A stretch of DNA of 40,226 nucleotides from positions 1 to 40,226 of the forward strand of contig NZ_CAJWCF010000036.1 of the NCBI RefSeq assembly GCF_913020055.1. The letters are read 5' to 3'. The stretch comes from an uncultured Paraglaciecola sp. (GTDB lineage Bacteria; Pseudomonadota; Gammaproteobacteria; Enterobacterales; Alteromonadaceae). Each line of letters begins with the position of its first letter. Position 1 is the first letter of the stretch. A model generated the notes under the pieces. That model saw only the letters and a list, made by a program, of their open reading frames with translations, was not told the DNA's origin and ran no database searches. Shown here one piece after another: positions 25,406 to 33,592 of the stretch. The position numbers and the translations under genes are program-made.

Positions 25406-25431
25406 AATATAGTTTCATATGAGACTATATT
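25406..25431. promoter_or_regulatory. 26-bp near-perfect palindrome, likely MarR operator of hmgA
   Basis: AATATAGT (25406-25413) and ACTATATT (25424-25431) flank a central TCATATGA (25415-25422); 12 of 13 base pairs match. It lies 27 bp ahead of the hmgA ATG and contains a TATATT that could be a -10 element, so a bound MarR dimer would block transcription. Confidence 0.75.
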
Positions 25432-25457
25432 GCAAGCGTATTCAAAAGGATCAACCA

Positions 25458-26762
25458 ATGACTAAACCAAGTGATATTTGTTATTCCCATGGATTTAACA
25501 ATGAACATGAATCAGAAGCGTTAAAAGGCGCTTTGCCAATTGGCCAATTCAATCCTCAAAAATGCCCCTATGGTTTGTACGCTGAACAATTTAGTAGTAC
25601 TGCTTTTACCGCGCCTAAGCATGAAAACCGACGCACTTGGATGTACCGAATAAGGCCTTCAATTAGCATGGGCGATTATTCACCTATTGATAAAGGACTG
25701 CTGCGCACTGCCCCCTTAAACGGTCAACCTTGCCCACCCAATGTGATGCGCTGGGACGCCCAACCGATCACAGAAACACCCACTGATTTTATTGATGGGC
25801 TCACCACAGTCGCAGCCAATGGCGATGCAAACACACAAATAGGCATAGGTATTCATCTTTATTCAGCAAATAAAGACATGGAAAATCGTTACTTTTGCAA
25901 TGCAGATGGTGAGTTATTATTTGTGCCAGAGAAAGGGGAATTAACCGCCCGCACCGAGTTAGGCTTACTCCATGTAAAACCCGGTGAAATTTTAGTTATT
26001 CCTCGTGGCATTAAGTTTCAAATAAACCCCATGGGAGAACCTATCCGTGGTTACCTTTGTGAAAACTATGGTTCACCTTTTACCTTGCCAGAAAGAGGGC
26101 CCGTTGGTGCAAATGGTTTTGCTAATCAACGAGACTTTTGTTATCCCACCGCATGCTTTGAAGACAGTGAACAAAGCAGTTGTTTAGTCACTAAGTTTTG
26201 CGGTGAGTTATATCAAGCTGAGTTAGATCACAGCCCTTTAGATGTGGTCGCTTGGGTCGGTAACAGTGCACCGTATAAATACGATTTATCTCGTTTCAAT
26301 GTGATTAATTCAGTGAGTTTTGATCACCCAGACCCATCAATTTTTACCGTACTGACCTCACCTTCTGATACACCAGGTACCGCTAATATGGATTTTGTGA
26401 TTTTTCCACCGCGTTGGATGGTGGCCGAAAATACCTTTAGGCCCCCTTGGTATCATAGAAATGTGATGAGTGAATTTATGGGCTTAGTGCATGGCGTATA
26501 CGACGCTAAAGAAAAAGGTTTTGAGCCTGGTGGCATGAGTTTACATAACTGTATGACGCCCCATGGACCAGAAGCTGAGGTTTTTGAAAAAGCATCAAAC
26601 ACACCACTTAGTCCACAAAAATATGACAATACTTTGGCCTTTATGTTTGAGTCTCGCTATGTGATAGCACCCACAGAATTTTCGTTACACTCAACCACTA
26701 AACAAAAAGATTATCTGGATTGTTGGGCAAATTTAAACAAACATTTTGATGGAAAAGCTTAA
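25458..26762 (+). CDS. hmgA: Homogentisate 1,2-dioxygenase
   Basis: 434 residues from the ATG at 25458, which has AGGA about 8 bases ahead. An earlier in-frame ATG at 25419 lies inside the operator palindrome and is rejected as a start. The enzyme opens the ring of homogentisate to 4-maleylacetoacetate using Fe(II) and oxygen. Iron ligands His333 and Glu339 (YHRNVMSEFMG) and His369 (TPHGPEAE) correspond to human His335, Glu341 and His371; the N-terminal GFNNEHESEA and QFNPQKCPYGLYAEQFSSTAFT are family signatures. First gene of an operon with fumarylacetoacetase and maleylacetoacetate isomerase genes, covering the last three steps of tyrosine/phenylalanine breakdown. No hydroxyphenylpyruvate dioxygenase gene is in the window. 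Confidence 0.97.
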   Translation: MTKPSDICYSHGFNNEHESEALKGALPIGQFNPQKCPYGLYAEQFSSTAFTAPKHENRRTWMYRIRPSISMGDYSPIDKGLLRTAPLNGQPCPPNVMRWDAQPITETPTDFIDGLTTVAANGDANTQIGIGIHLYSANKDMENRYFCNADGELLFVPEKGELTARTELGLLHVKPGEILVIPRGIKFQINPMGEPIRGYLCENYGSPFTLPERGPVGANGFANQRDFCYPTACFEDSEQSSCLVTKFCGELYQAELDHSPLDVVAWVGNSAPYKYDLSRFNVINSVSFDHPDPSIFTVLTSPSDTPGTANMDFVIFPPRWMVAENTFRPPWYHRNVMSEFMGLVHGVYDAKEKGFEPGGMSLHNCMTPHGPEAEVFEKASNTPLSPQKYDNTLAFMFESRYVIAPTEFSLHSTTKQKDYLDCWANLNKHFDGKA

Positions 26763-26786
26763 GAGCAACCTAAAGCTTCGAGCCAC

Positions 26787-26807
26787 TAGCTCGTAGCTCA
26801 TAGCTAA
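26787..26807. repeat. Three 7-nt direct repeats between hmgA and the fumarylacetoacetase gene
   Basis: TAGCTCG, TAGCTCA and TAGCTAA stand head to tail. Just upstream CGAGC (26779-26783) is the inverse of GCTCG (26789-26793). The segment is compositionally unlike its surroundings and looks like a slipped or inserted short repeat; no function is evident. Confidence 0.6.
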
Positions 26808-26826
26808 AAATACAAAGAGAAAAAAT

Positions 26827-28140
26827 ATGTTAATGATCAATGAAACACACGATATCAATCTAACGAGTTGGGTCAGTTCTGCCAACAATGAAAGTGACTT
26901 TCCGATTCAGAATTTACCTTTTGCCATATTTAGACGTCAGGGAACAAACGAAGAATTTAGAGGTGGAGTGGCGATTGGCGATCAAGTGCTTGATTTGGCG
27001 GTTGTGGCGAATGCCAATATTTTTTCAGGCAGTGTTCAATTGGCATTACAAGCGGCTAGTCAATCGACCTTGAATGCTTTAATGGACTTAGGTGAAGAAG
27101 TAAACTCGGCCTTAAGGTTAGCTTTATCCAAAGCGTTGCGTAGCGATTCTGATTTACAAAGCGCATTGTCTCCTGCCCTTATCAGTCAGCAAGAAGTAGA
27201 ATTTTCAATGCCTTGCCATATTGGTGATTACACTGATTTTTATACCTCTATTTATCATGCCACTGCAATTGGTAAATTATTTCGACCAGATAACCCATTG
27301 TTACCTAACTATAAATGGATACCAATCGGTTACCATGGGCGTTCTTCTACTATTGGCATATCTGGTCAAAGATTTCACCGCCCTGTAGGACAAACTAAAG
27401 CACCTGATGCAACAGAACCTAGTTTTGGCCCTTGCAAACGTTTGGATTACGAATTGGAGATGGGTTTATTTGTAGGTAAAAGTACCGAAATGGGTGAGAT
27501 AATCAACATTGAAAAGGCTGAACAACACTTGTTTGGTGTTTGTATTTTCAATGATTGGTCAGCCCGTGATATTCAAGCCTGGGAATACCAACCATTAGGG
27601 CCATTTTTAGCGAAAAGTTTTGCTTCAACTATTTCGCCTTGGATAGTCACCATGGAAGCCTTAGCGCCTTATCGTACTGTCTTTACTCGCCCAGAATCCG
27701 ATCCTCAACCTCTGCCACATTTAAGCAGTGAACAAAATAACCAAAGTGGTGGTTTAGATATCGACTTAAGCTGTTTTATTCAGACGCCAACTATGCGTGA
27801 AAGTAATCAACAGATGGCTCAATTATCTAAGTCCAATTTTAAATATTCTTATTGGACACCGGCGCAACTGATCACCCATCATGCGAGTAATGGTTGTGCC
27901 ATGCGTTCTGGGGATTTATTAGGTTCAGGCACCCAGTCGGGTCCCTCATATGAAGAAGCAGGTTCGTTACTTGAATTGAGCAAAGGTGGTAAAACGCCGT
28001 TCGACTTACCCAATGGCGAAAAGCGTACCTTTTTAGAAGATGGCGACAGTATTATTATGCGTGCATCTTGCAGTAAAGACGGTGCGGCCAGAATTGGTTT
28101 TGGAGAAGTGGTTGCGACTGTTTTGCCAGCAAAGGTATAG
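26827..28140 (+). CDS. fahA: Fumarylacetoacetase
   Basis: 437 residues. It hydrolyses fumarylacetoacetate to fumarate and acetoacetate, the last step of the pathway. The two-domain structure is visible: an N-terminal SH3-like part and the catalytic barrel. Residues matching human FAH are Asp137 (DYTDFY), catalytic His144 (HATAIG), Glu209 and Glu211 (LDYELEMG), Asp243 (NDWSARD) and Lys263 (FLAKSF), so the Ca/Mg site and catalytic dyad are complete. It lies 64 bp after hmgA and 8 bp before maiA. The ATG at 26827 has AGAGA upstream; ATG at 26833 is an alternative. Confidence 0.96.
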   Translation: MLMINETHDINLTSWVSSANNESDFPIQNLPFAIFRRQGTNEEFRGGVAIGDQVLDLAVVANANIFSGSVQLALQAASQSTLNALMDLGEEVNSALRLALSKALRSDSDLQSALSPALISQQEVEFSMPCHIGDYTDFYTSIYHATAIGKLFRPDNPLLPNYKWIPIGYHGRSSTIGISGQRFHRPVGQTKAPDATEPSFGPCKRLDYELEMGLFVGKSTEMGEIINIEKAEQHLFGVCIFNDWSARDIQAWEYQPLGPFLAKSFASTISPWIVTMEALAPYRTVFTRPESDPQPLPHLSSEQNNQSGGLDIDLSCFIQTPTMRESNQQMAQLSKSNFKYSYWTPAQLITHHASNGCAMRSGDLLGSGTQSGPSYEEAGSLLELSKGGKTPFDLPNGEKRTFLEDGDSIIMRASCSKDGAARIGFGEVVATVLPAKV

Positions 28141-28148
28141 GTTTAACC

Positions 28149-28793
28149 ATGAGCACATTTAGTATAAAACTTTATAGTTATTATCGCTCATCTGCCGCTT
28201 ATCGAGTCAGAATCGGCCTAAACTTAAAGCAGATTGAGCATAGTATCGTTCCAGTCAACCTGCTAAAAAAAGAGCATAAAAACCCTGACTACTTAACTAA
28301 ACAACCACAAGGATTAGTGCCCTGTTTAGAAGTCGACAATGGCCGGTTTCTAGCCCAGTCTGGGGCTATTCTGAGTTATTTAGATAAGCTATATCCCAGC
28401 TCAACATTGTTACCGCCTGCTCCCTTTCAGGCGGCTAAAATTCAAAGTTTTGTGGATATAATTGCTTGCGACATCCATCCTGTGTGCAATTTACGCATAC
28501 TCAATTACCTTACAGTTGACTTAAAAGTTGATGCCCAGCAAAAATTGCTTTGGTATAAACACTGGATAGTCGAAGGGTTTGTCGCGTTAGAAAGTATGTT
28601 AGCAAAAACTCAATACTGCTTTGGCGAACAAATAACCTTAGCCGACATTTATTTGATCCCACAGGTGTATAACGCTTTGCGCTTCGAAGTTGATATGACT
28701 TTATTTCCTAAAATTATGCAGGCTTATCAAAACTGTAATCAATTGGAGGCGTTTATTAAAGCCGCACCAGAAAATCAATTAGACGCGATTTAA
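28149..28793 (+). CDS. maiA: Maleylacetoacetate isomerase (zeta-class GST)
   Basis: 214 residues. It isomerises 4-maleylacetoacetate to fumarylacetoacetate using glutathione, between the hmgA and fumarylacetoacetase steps. The N-terminal thioredoxin fold has the zeta-class motif SSAAYRVRIGLNLK (residues 14-27; first Ser catalytic, the usual Cys position is Ala), QGLVPCLEVD and QSGAILSYLD; the C-terminal all-helical domain contains FGEQITLADIYLIPQVYNA. Last gene of the operon, 8 bp after fumarylacetoacetase; its stop codon lies within a terminator hairpin. Confidence 0.95.
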   Translation: MSTFSIKLYSYYRSSAAYRVRIGLNLKQIEHSIVPVNLLKKEHKNPDYLTKQPQGLVPCLEVDNGRFLAQSGAILSYLDKLYPSSTLLPPAPFQAAKIQSFVDIIACDIHPVCNLRILNYLTVDLKVDAQQKLLWYKHWIVEGFVALESMLAKTQYCFGEQITLADIYLIPQVYNALRFEVDMTLFPKIMQAYQNCNQLEAFIKAAPENQLDAI

Positions 28794-28814
28794 CGCGTCT
28801 AATTGATATCTATT
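28774..28814 (+). terminator. Terminator overlapping the 3' end of maiA
   Basis: A perfect 14-bp stem (ATCAATTAGACGCG at 28774-28787, its complement at 28794-28807) closes a six-base loop ATTTAA; the maiA stop codon TAA (28791-28793) is inside the loop. A short T-rich stretch follows. The stem therefore includes the last five or so codons. Confidence 0.8.
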
Positions 28815-28870
28815 TTATAAATATTCGTTTTATTGATTGTGCCATATGAGCCATAAAGCAAAAACATTTC

Positions 28871-28898
28871 TGAACAACTCGCTTGATTCACTTATGAT
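28871..28898 (+). promoter_or_regulatory. Possible sigma-70 promoter for the luciferase-like gene
   Basis: TGAACA (28871-28876) and TATGAT (28893-28898) are spaced by 16 bp and match the -35 and -10 consensus in four and five of six positions. It lies 38 bp before the ATG. Pattern match only. Confidence 0.3.
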
Positions 28899-28936
28899 AA
28901 TGCTCATTCAATTAGGTTAAATCCATTAGGCAATTT

Positions 28937-29935
28937 ATGACCCTACCATTCTCAATACTTGATCTCGCCCCCATTGCCGAAGGTTCGAGCATTGCCAACG
29001 CATTTAATAACTCTCGTAAACTAGCGGTTCAAGCTGAAGCGTCAGGTTACAACCGGGTTTGGTTGGCGGAACATCATGGTATGTTTGGCGTGGCTAGTTC
29101 GGCTACGGCTGTGGTACTGGGTCACATAGCAGCCGCAACCTCTAAAATTAGAATTGGCTCTGGGGGTGTGATGTTACCTAACCATTCACCACTAGTGATC
29201 GCAGAACAATTTGGCACCTTAGCAACATTATATCCCGATCGAGTAGACTTGGGATTAGGACGTGCTCCAGGCACTGACATGGCCACAGCCAGAGCATTAA
29301 GACGTAACCTCACGTCTGAAGTCGATAATTATCCTGATGATATTCGTGAGCTTCAGCATTACTTTAGCGGGCCAACAGCGGGGCAAAATATTGTTGCTGT
29401 GCCAGGTGCGAATACACATGTACCAATTTGGTTATTAGGCTCAAGTTTGTATAGTGCCAAACTTGCTGGTCAGTTTGGACTGCCCTACTCTTTTGCTTCA
29501 CATTTCGCACCAGATCAACTGTTCGATGCTATCAGTCTTTATCGCGCAACATTTCAGGCATCAGAGCAAGCTCAAAAACCTTATATGATGGCTGGCCTTA
29601 TGGCGGTAGTGGCCGATAGTGACGAAGAAGCAGACTACTTATTTACCTCTGTTCAACAACAATTTATGAATTTGCGCCGCGGCGTGAATCGCCCCTTCGC
29701 CAGACCTGTGGATGACTTGTCCAAGATATGCACTGACGCTGACCAAGCGATGTTGTCAAATATATTACGTTACGCAATGGTTGGCTCAAAACAAACGGTA
29801 ACCGATAAACTCAGTCAATTTATTGAAGCTACTAATGTACATGAATTAATTGTGTCAATGCCGATCCATGATGCTAATGCACGTTTAAAAAGTGTGCAGT
29901 TACTGGCAGAAACAGGTCTGATGAAGGTCTGCTAA
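28937..29935 (+). CDS. LLM-class flavin-dependent oxidoreductase (luciferase-like)
   Basis: 332 residues. It matches the single-component bacterial-luciferase-like group (YhbW/MsnO8 type): N-terminal [65 protein letters not shown], and [14 protein letters not shown]. The fold is a TIM barrel that uses reduced FMN with oxygen; the substrate is unknown. It follows the maiA terminator and precedes a long palindrome, so it is probably transcribed alone. A relation to tyrosine catabolism is not supported beyond adjacency. Confidence 0.9.
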   Translation: MTLPFSILDLAPIAEGSSIANAFNNSRKLAVQAEASGYNRVWLAEHHGMFGVASSATAVVLGHIAAATSKIRIGSGGVMLPNHSPLVIAEQFGTLATLYPDRVDLGLGRAPGTDMATARALRRNLTSEVDNYPDDIRELQHYFSGPTAGQNIVAVPGANTHVPIWLLGSSLYSAKLAGQFGLPYSFASHFAPDQLFDAISLYRATFQASEQAQKPYMMAGLMAVVADSDEEADYLFTSVQQQFMNLRRGVNRPFARPVDDLSKICTDADQAMLSNILRYAMVGSKQTVTDKLSQFIEATNVHELIVSMPIHDANARLKSVQLLAETGLMKVC

Positions 29936-29946
29936 TTTGTCATTCA

Positions 29947-29972
29947 AATCCATCTAGATATCTAGATGGATT
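29947..29972. terminator. 26-bp perfect palindrome between convergent genes
   Basis: The two halves are AATCCATCTAGAT and ATCTAGATGGATT. It folds into an 11-bp stem with a 4-base loop on either strand and lies between two convergent genes (ending 29935 and 29981), the place of a bidirectional terminator. T-runs are short on both sides, so termination may be imperfect. Confidence 0.6.
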
Positions 29973-29980
29973 GATATATG

Positions 29981-30322
29981 CTAACAAGCGAATTCAGTAA
30001 AGCTAGCCCGATGAATATCAACTATTTCCACTGAAACAAATACACTTTTTAGACCTAATGTCTTAAGAGGCTCAAGCACGGCATTTGATATTTCCGTCTT
30101 TTGCTCGTCACTGCGCCCACTTAAAATATGTGCAGACACATGTAGAAAATCTTTATATTTATCGTGTAAACGAAACTTAGGACGAGGCTCAATACGGAGT
30201 TTAATTGCTTCAGTAGGGAAATGGCCACTCGCCTTAGCTCCTTCAAACACTTTATCCATAAGGCTATCTGAATCAATCTGTTGCATCAAAGATTCACCGT
30301 ATTCGATTACAAAACTTGGCAT
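29981..30322 (-). CDS. 5-carboxymethyl-2-hydroxymuconate isomerase (CHMI)-family tautomerase
   Basis: 113 residues from the ATG at 30322, preceded by AGGA nine bases upstream. This start puts Pro directly after Met (MPSFVIEYGESL), as required for the N-terminal proline that is the catalytic base in tautomerases; a longer frame from 30373 would bury it. Further CHMI-like features are IRSR-type 'KLRIEPRPKFRL', 'FLHVSAHILSGRSDEQKTEISNAVL' and 'VSVEIVDI'. CHMI acts in homoprotocatechuate (4-hydroxyphenylacetate) breakdown, but none of the other hpc genes is near, so its substrate here is uncertain. Being next to tyrosine-pathway genes is suggestive only. Confidence 0.8.
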   Translation of the reverse strand: MPSFVIEYGESLMQQIDSDSLMDKVFEGAKASGHFPTEAIKLRIEPRPKFRLHDKYKDFLHVSAHILSGRSDEQKTEISNAVLEPLKTLGLKSVFVSVEIVDIHRASFTEFAC

Positions 30323-30441
30323 GTTTAACGTTCCTGCTAGTTGAATTACTTTAGCGATTATAGCTTGATACAAGCTGATGTAGGCAACTAGATAGTAGTT
30401 ATATCTGATTGCGTAATGATTTAAGACGGTTTACAACAATT

Positions 30442-31371
30442 TCAAGCTTTCAAAAATCGAAGAATATCCGCTGATACTCGCTTTACATCCTCAACCATAG
30501 GCATGTGTCCGAGGTCTTCATAAATATGGGTTTTCGAATTAAGCATGGTTTTCCACTGGGTGTAATCGGCCACTGGTAAGAGTTTGTCGTTAAGCCCCCA
30601 AATCAACATGGCATTAGCATAGTCAAAGCGAAAATCATTAGGGTAAAAATCTAGACACCTGAAAAACTGCTTAAACATGTGGGTATATTGCTCTCGCTTA
30701 TCGATGTACTGCCTGGCCAATGCACGTAAAATGAACTTTGGTACATAGGGTGGTTTTGCCATGATTAGGTCATAGAAATCAAAAAAATCCTGTTCAACTT
30801 TATGTGAAAATGGATTGATTTGATTGTCTATCATGTAGTGGGCAAATTCTGATTTGGCGCCTGCTGGATCGATCAATACAGATTTTTCAATTCTATCTGG
30901 TATATCAATTATTAGTTTGGCCGCCATCAGCCCTCCCATGGAATTGCCAATTATGCTAAAACGTGAAATCTGCAATTTATCCAACAAAACCAATAACATT
31001 TTGCACTGACTGGGCACCGAGTAGTCATGACTCGGATGATAAGCCGTTTGACCATGGCCTTTAATGTCGGGAATAAGCAAGTGATAATGTGCTGAAAATC
31101 TCTTGGCAAAACGGTTCCAAACATAACTATCTCTACTAAAACCGTGTAACAGCACCAGCACAGGTTTATCGTCATTAAAATGTTGTGTGTTGCTAAGGTA
31201 AAACACTTCAAGTTCATTAATGACTGTACTGTGACAACCCAGTCCAGCTAGTTTAGCTTCTATACGATTAATCATAGAAAAAAGTGACTTAGTCAGCGAC
31301 ATACGACGCTGTCTGGTTGATAACATCATTATCAACCCTATAATCAGCGCCATAATTAAAACAAACTTCAT
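30442..31371 (-). CDS. Alpha/beta hydrolase with N-terminal membrane anchor
   Basis: 309 residues. The first ~18 residues form a transmembrane/signal-anchor helix. The hydrolase fold shows the oxyanion motif LLHGFSRD (75-81), nucleophile elbow GNSMGG with Ser144, acid Asp262 (IWGLNDKLLP) and His289 (DLGHMPMVE), so the triad is complete. Similar proteins are lipases or esterases of the meta-cleavage hydrolase type; the substrate is not readable. AGGAAG lies about 6 bases before the ATG. It is downstream of the MocR gene on the same strand with a 46-bp gap and might be co-transcribed. Confidence 0.85.
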   Translation of the reverse strand: MKFVLIMALIIGLIMMLSTRQRRMSLTKSLFSMINRIEAKLAGLGCHSTVINELEVFYLSNTQHFNDDKPVLVLLHGFSRDSYVWNRFAKRFSAHYHLLIPDIKGHGQTAYHPSHDYSVPSQCKMLLVLLDKLQISRFSIIGNSMGGLMAAKLIIDIPDRIEKSVLIDPAGAKSEFAHYMIDNQINPFSHKVEQDFFDFYDLIMAKPPYVPKFILRALARQYIDKREQYTHMFKQFFRCLDFYPNDFRFDYANAMLIWGLNDKLLPVADYTQWKTMLNSKTHIYEDLGHMPMVEDVKRVSADILRFLKA

Positions 31372-31417
31372 AGATACTTCCTGATCATTATTTAGAGTAA
31401 TAATTTGCTCTAGATGA

Positions 31418-32887
31418 TTAATTCTTAATGTGTAAACTATTGGCTAATAATGCAATACCATCAGCAAATTTACCTTCATTCATGCCAGCAAACCCCAAAC
31501 GAATATAATTATCTCCTTCACTATTTTTATTCAGCTGAAATTGTTTTTCGTGTTGAACATAGATACTCATTTGTTGACACTTTTCAGCTAACTTCTGAGC
31601 GCTGGGTGGAGCTTGATTAACATTTTTACTCTGTTTCAATTTCACCCAAAGCGCCATACCGCCATCTGGAATATCAAACTCAAAACAGTCATATTGTTTT
31701 AACACCGCAATAGCATGATCTCTGCGCTGCAGATTGAGCCGAGTTGTGCGCCTTAAATGCCGTTCAAAACCACCATTTGACATCCATTTGGCTAAAGCTG
31801 CTTGCATCAAAACATTGCTTTTATGACAAATCATTAGACGATATTCAGTTACCGCTTTTGCCATGGCTTTACTTACCGCCATAATACCGATTCTGGCACC
31901 GGGAAACATAATTTTTGAGAAAGTAGACAGGTAAATAACCAGTTGTGCTGGGTCCTGCGTAGCGAGAGGAGCAAGAGGTTGGCAACGATAGTGGAATTCA
32001 TGGTCATAATCATCTTCTACGATAGGAATACTATGCCTAACAGCTAGCTGATAGATGGCCATTCTGCGACTGATTGTTAAGGTCACAGTCGTAGGATATT
32101 GGTGCAAAGGCGTTAAGTAAATTAATCTAACATTGCCTTTTAGAATTTGTATCTCTAAGTCATCTGGGCACATTCCCTGGTCGTCTTGCTTTACACCCAC
32201 CAGCTCAGCGCCAGTGCTGCTAAATACAGACATAGCAGGTGGATACCCTAACCCTTCAACGGCCACTTTATCGCCTGTCTGTAATAATAATTGAGCCACG
32301 ATAAACAGTGCTTCTTGTGAACCATTAGTGATCACCACTTCTCGTTCAGTAATCGCTCTGGACTTACGCAGATAGCGCTTAATTTGCTCGATCAATTCAG
32401 GCGTACCGGCACTTTGCCCATAACTCAATTCAACAAGTTGTGGCCTAGACAAAACATCAGACATACAACGCTTAAATTCGTCAAAAGGGAACTGCGTCAA
32501 ATCAGGCTGACCACCAGCAAAGTTGTACTCACAATCACTGGCGGGATAAGTCGGCAATTGACTACCGGAGCGCACAAAACGGTAATTAGTAGGATGACTC
32601 GAATCGTTAACTTGCGCCAAGGTAGAGCTCCGTTCTATGGGCAAATTATGCACCACTTTATAACCCACTCTTTGGATTGATTCTATCCAACCTTCAGCCA
32701 CCAGTTCAGCTAAAGATTTCATCACTGTATGCCTATTTACGCCTAAGTCTTGGCTTATAGATTTGACCGATGGCAACTTATCACCGGCGGTCAGTTGTCC
32801 TTGTTTAATGGCATTTCTAACCGTTTCTGCAAGTTGCAAATATTTGGCTTGTGAACTGTTTGCATTATGTAGTTTAAATACTTTCAT
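31418..32887 (-). CDS. MocR/PdxR-type regulator (GntR wHTH fused to aminotransferase fold)
   Basis: 489 residues. Residues about 12-80 form a GntR winged helix (AIKQGQLTAGDKLPSVKSISQDLGVNRHTVMKSLAELV). Residues about 105-485 are a class I aminotransferase-like domain with PLP-binding Lys325 (STFSKIMFPGARIG) and the upstream EDDYDHEF. MocR proteins sense amino-acid or PLP-linked ligands. It is divergent from the GNAT-PaiB pair across 86 bp that contain an inverted repeat, so it most likely controls that pair and itself. No Shine-Dalgarno stands at normal distance (AAGGAG is about 15 bases ahead of ATG); the first arm of the inverted repeat overlaps the last base of the start codon. Confidence 0.9.
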   Translation of the reverse strand: MKVFKLHNANSSQAKYLQLAETVRNAIKQGQLTAGDKLPSVKSISQDLGVNRHTVMKSLAELVAEGWIESIQRVGYKVVHNLPIERSSTLAQVNDSSHPTNYRFVRSGSQLPTYPASDCEYNFAGGQPDLTQFPFDEFKRCMSDVLSRPQLVELSYGQSAGTPELIEQIKRYLRKSRAITEREVVITNGSQEALFIVAQLLLQTGDKVAVEGLGYPPAMSVFSSTGAELVGVKQDDQGMCPDDLEIQILKGNVRLIYLTPLHQYPTTVTLTISRRMAIYQLAVRHSIPIVEDDYDHEFHYRCQPLAPLATQDPAQLVIYLSTFSKIMFPGARIGIMAVSKAMAKAVTEYRLMICHKSNVLMQAALAKWMSNGGFERHLRRTTRLNLQRRDHAIAVLKQYDCFEFDIPDGGMALWVKLKQSKNVNQAPPSAQKLAEKCQQMSIYVQHEKQFQLNKNSEGDNYIRLGFAGMNEGKFADGIALLANSLHIKN

Positions 32888-32931
32888 TGGTCTAGTTAAA
32901 AACTCCTTACTGGTTGATTAAATTAGACCAA
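32887..32931. promoter_or_regulatory. Inverted repeat TTGGTCTA / TAGACCAA, candidate MocR operator
   Basis: TTGGTCTA at 32887-32894 and TAGACCAA at 32924-32931, centres 37 bp apart, with partial further symmetry inwards (GTTAAA against ATTTAA). It lies exactly between the divergent MocR and GNAT genes. The wide spacing fits the two-site binding known for this regulator class. Confidence 0.6.
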
Positions 32932-32973
32932 AATACAGCAATAATAGCGAATCTTAATAAACAGGAGAAAATA

Positions 32974-33585
32974 ATGGCTCTAGAATCGATTATGTTAGAA
33001 GACGAATACGTGGCCCTTAAACCGATGCAAACTTGTCATATAGAAGATTTGTATCGTGCTGGAAAAGATCTTTCCATTTGGCAATGGACCACAGCAAAAT
33101 ATTGCGAAACCTTAGACGCAACCAAATTATGGGTGGAGTCGTGTCTTGAAAATTCCCGCCTTAATATGCAGCGGCCATTTGTAATAGTGGATAAAACTCA
33201 GGATAAAATTGTTGGTTCAACCAGTTATCTCAATATATTTTTGGAACATAAAGCTATTGAAATTGGGTATACATTTTTAACACCCAGCGCTCAAAGAAGT
33301 TACGTTAACCGTCGCTGCAAATTATTACTCCTTACTCACGCATTTGAAACACTCAATCTCAACAGAGTGGCGTTACAAACACATGAAAAAAACCAGCGTT
33401 CAAGGACAGCCATTTTGGCTATAGGTGCAACCTATGAAGGCATTCACCGTAATTGTCGTATTCAACAAGATGGCACTATTCGTAGCAGTGTGTTTTACAG
33501 CATTATTAAACCCGAATGGCCACTTGCTAAGTCAGCACTGCTAGCCAAATTGACTAAACCTGTCATCGAAAACACCAAGGTATAA
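32974..33585 (+). CDS. GNAT acetyltransferase (RimJ/RimL-like), PaiA-position
   Basis: 203 residues from the ATG at 32974 with AGGAG 7 bases ahead; an in-frame ATG at 32914 lies in the operator region and has no ribosome-binding site. The GNAT fold is visible: 'PFVIVDKTQDKIVGSTSYLNI', beta-4 'AIEIGYTFL', the acetyl-CoA loop region 'SAQRSYVNRRCKLLLLTHAFE' and 'LNRVALQTHEKNQRSRTAI'. It probably acetylates an amine or amino-acid-like compound. It is followed after 7 bp by paiB, recalling the paiA-paiB pair of Bacillus, although this protein is of the RimL rather than PaiA subtype. Confidence 0.88.
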   Translation: MALESIMLEDEYVALKPMQTCHIEDLYRAGKDLSIWQWTTAKYCETLDATKLWVESCLENSRLNMQRPFVIVDKTQDKIVGSTSYLNIFLEHKAIEIGYTFLTPSAQRSYVNRRCKLLLLTHAFETLNLNRVALQTHEKNQRSRTAILAIGATYEGIHRNCRIQQDGTIRSSVFYSIIKPEWPLAKSALLAKLTKPVIENTKV

Positions 33586-33592
33586 AGACAAT

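Noticed and set aside
25419..25457. Upstream ATG as start of hmgA
   Set aside because: It lies inside the 26-bp palindrome, lacks a ribosome-binding site and adds 13 residues foreign to the family; the ATG at 25458 has AGGA at good distance.
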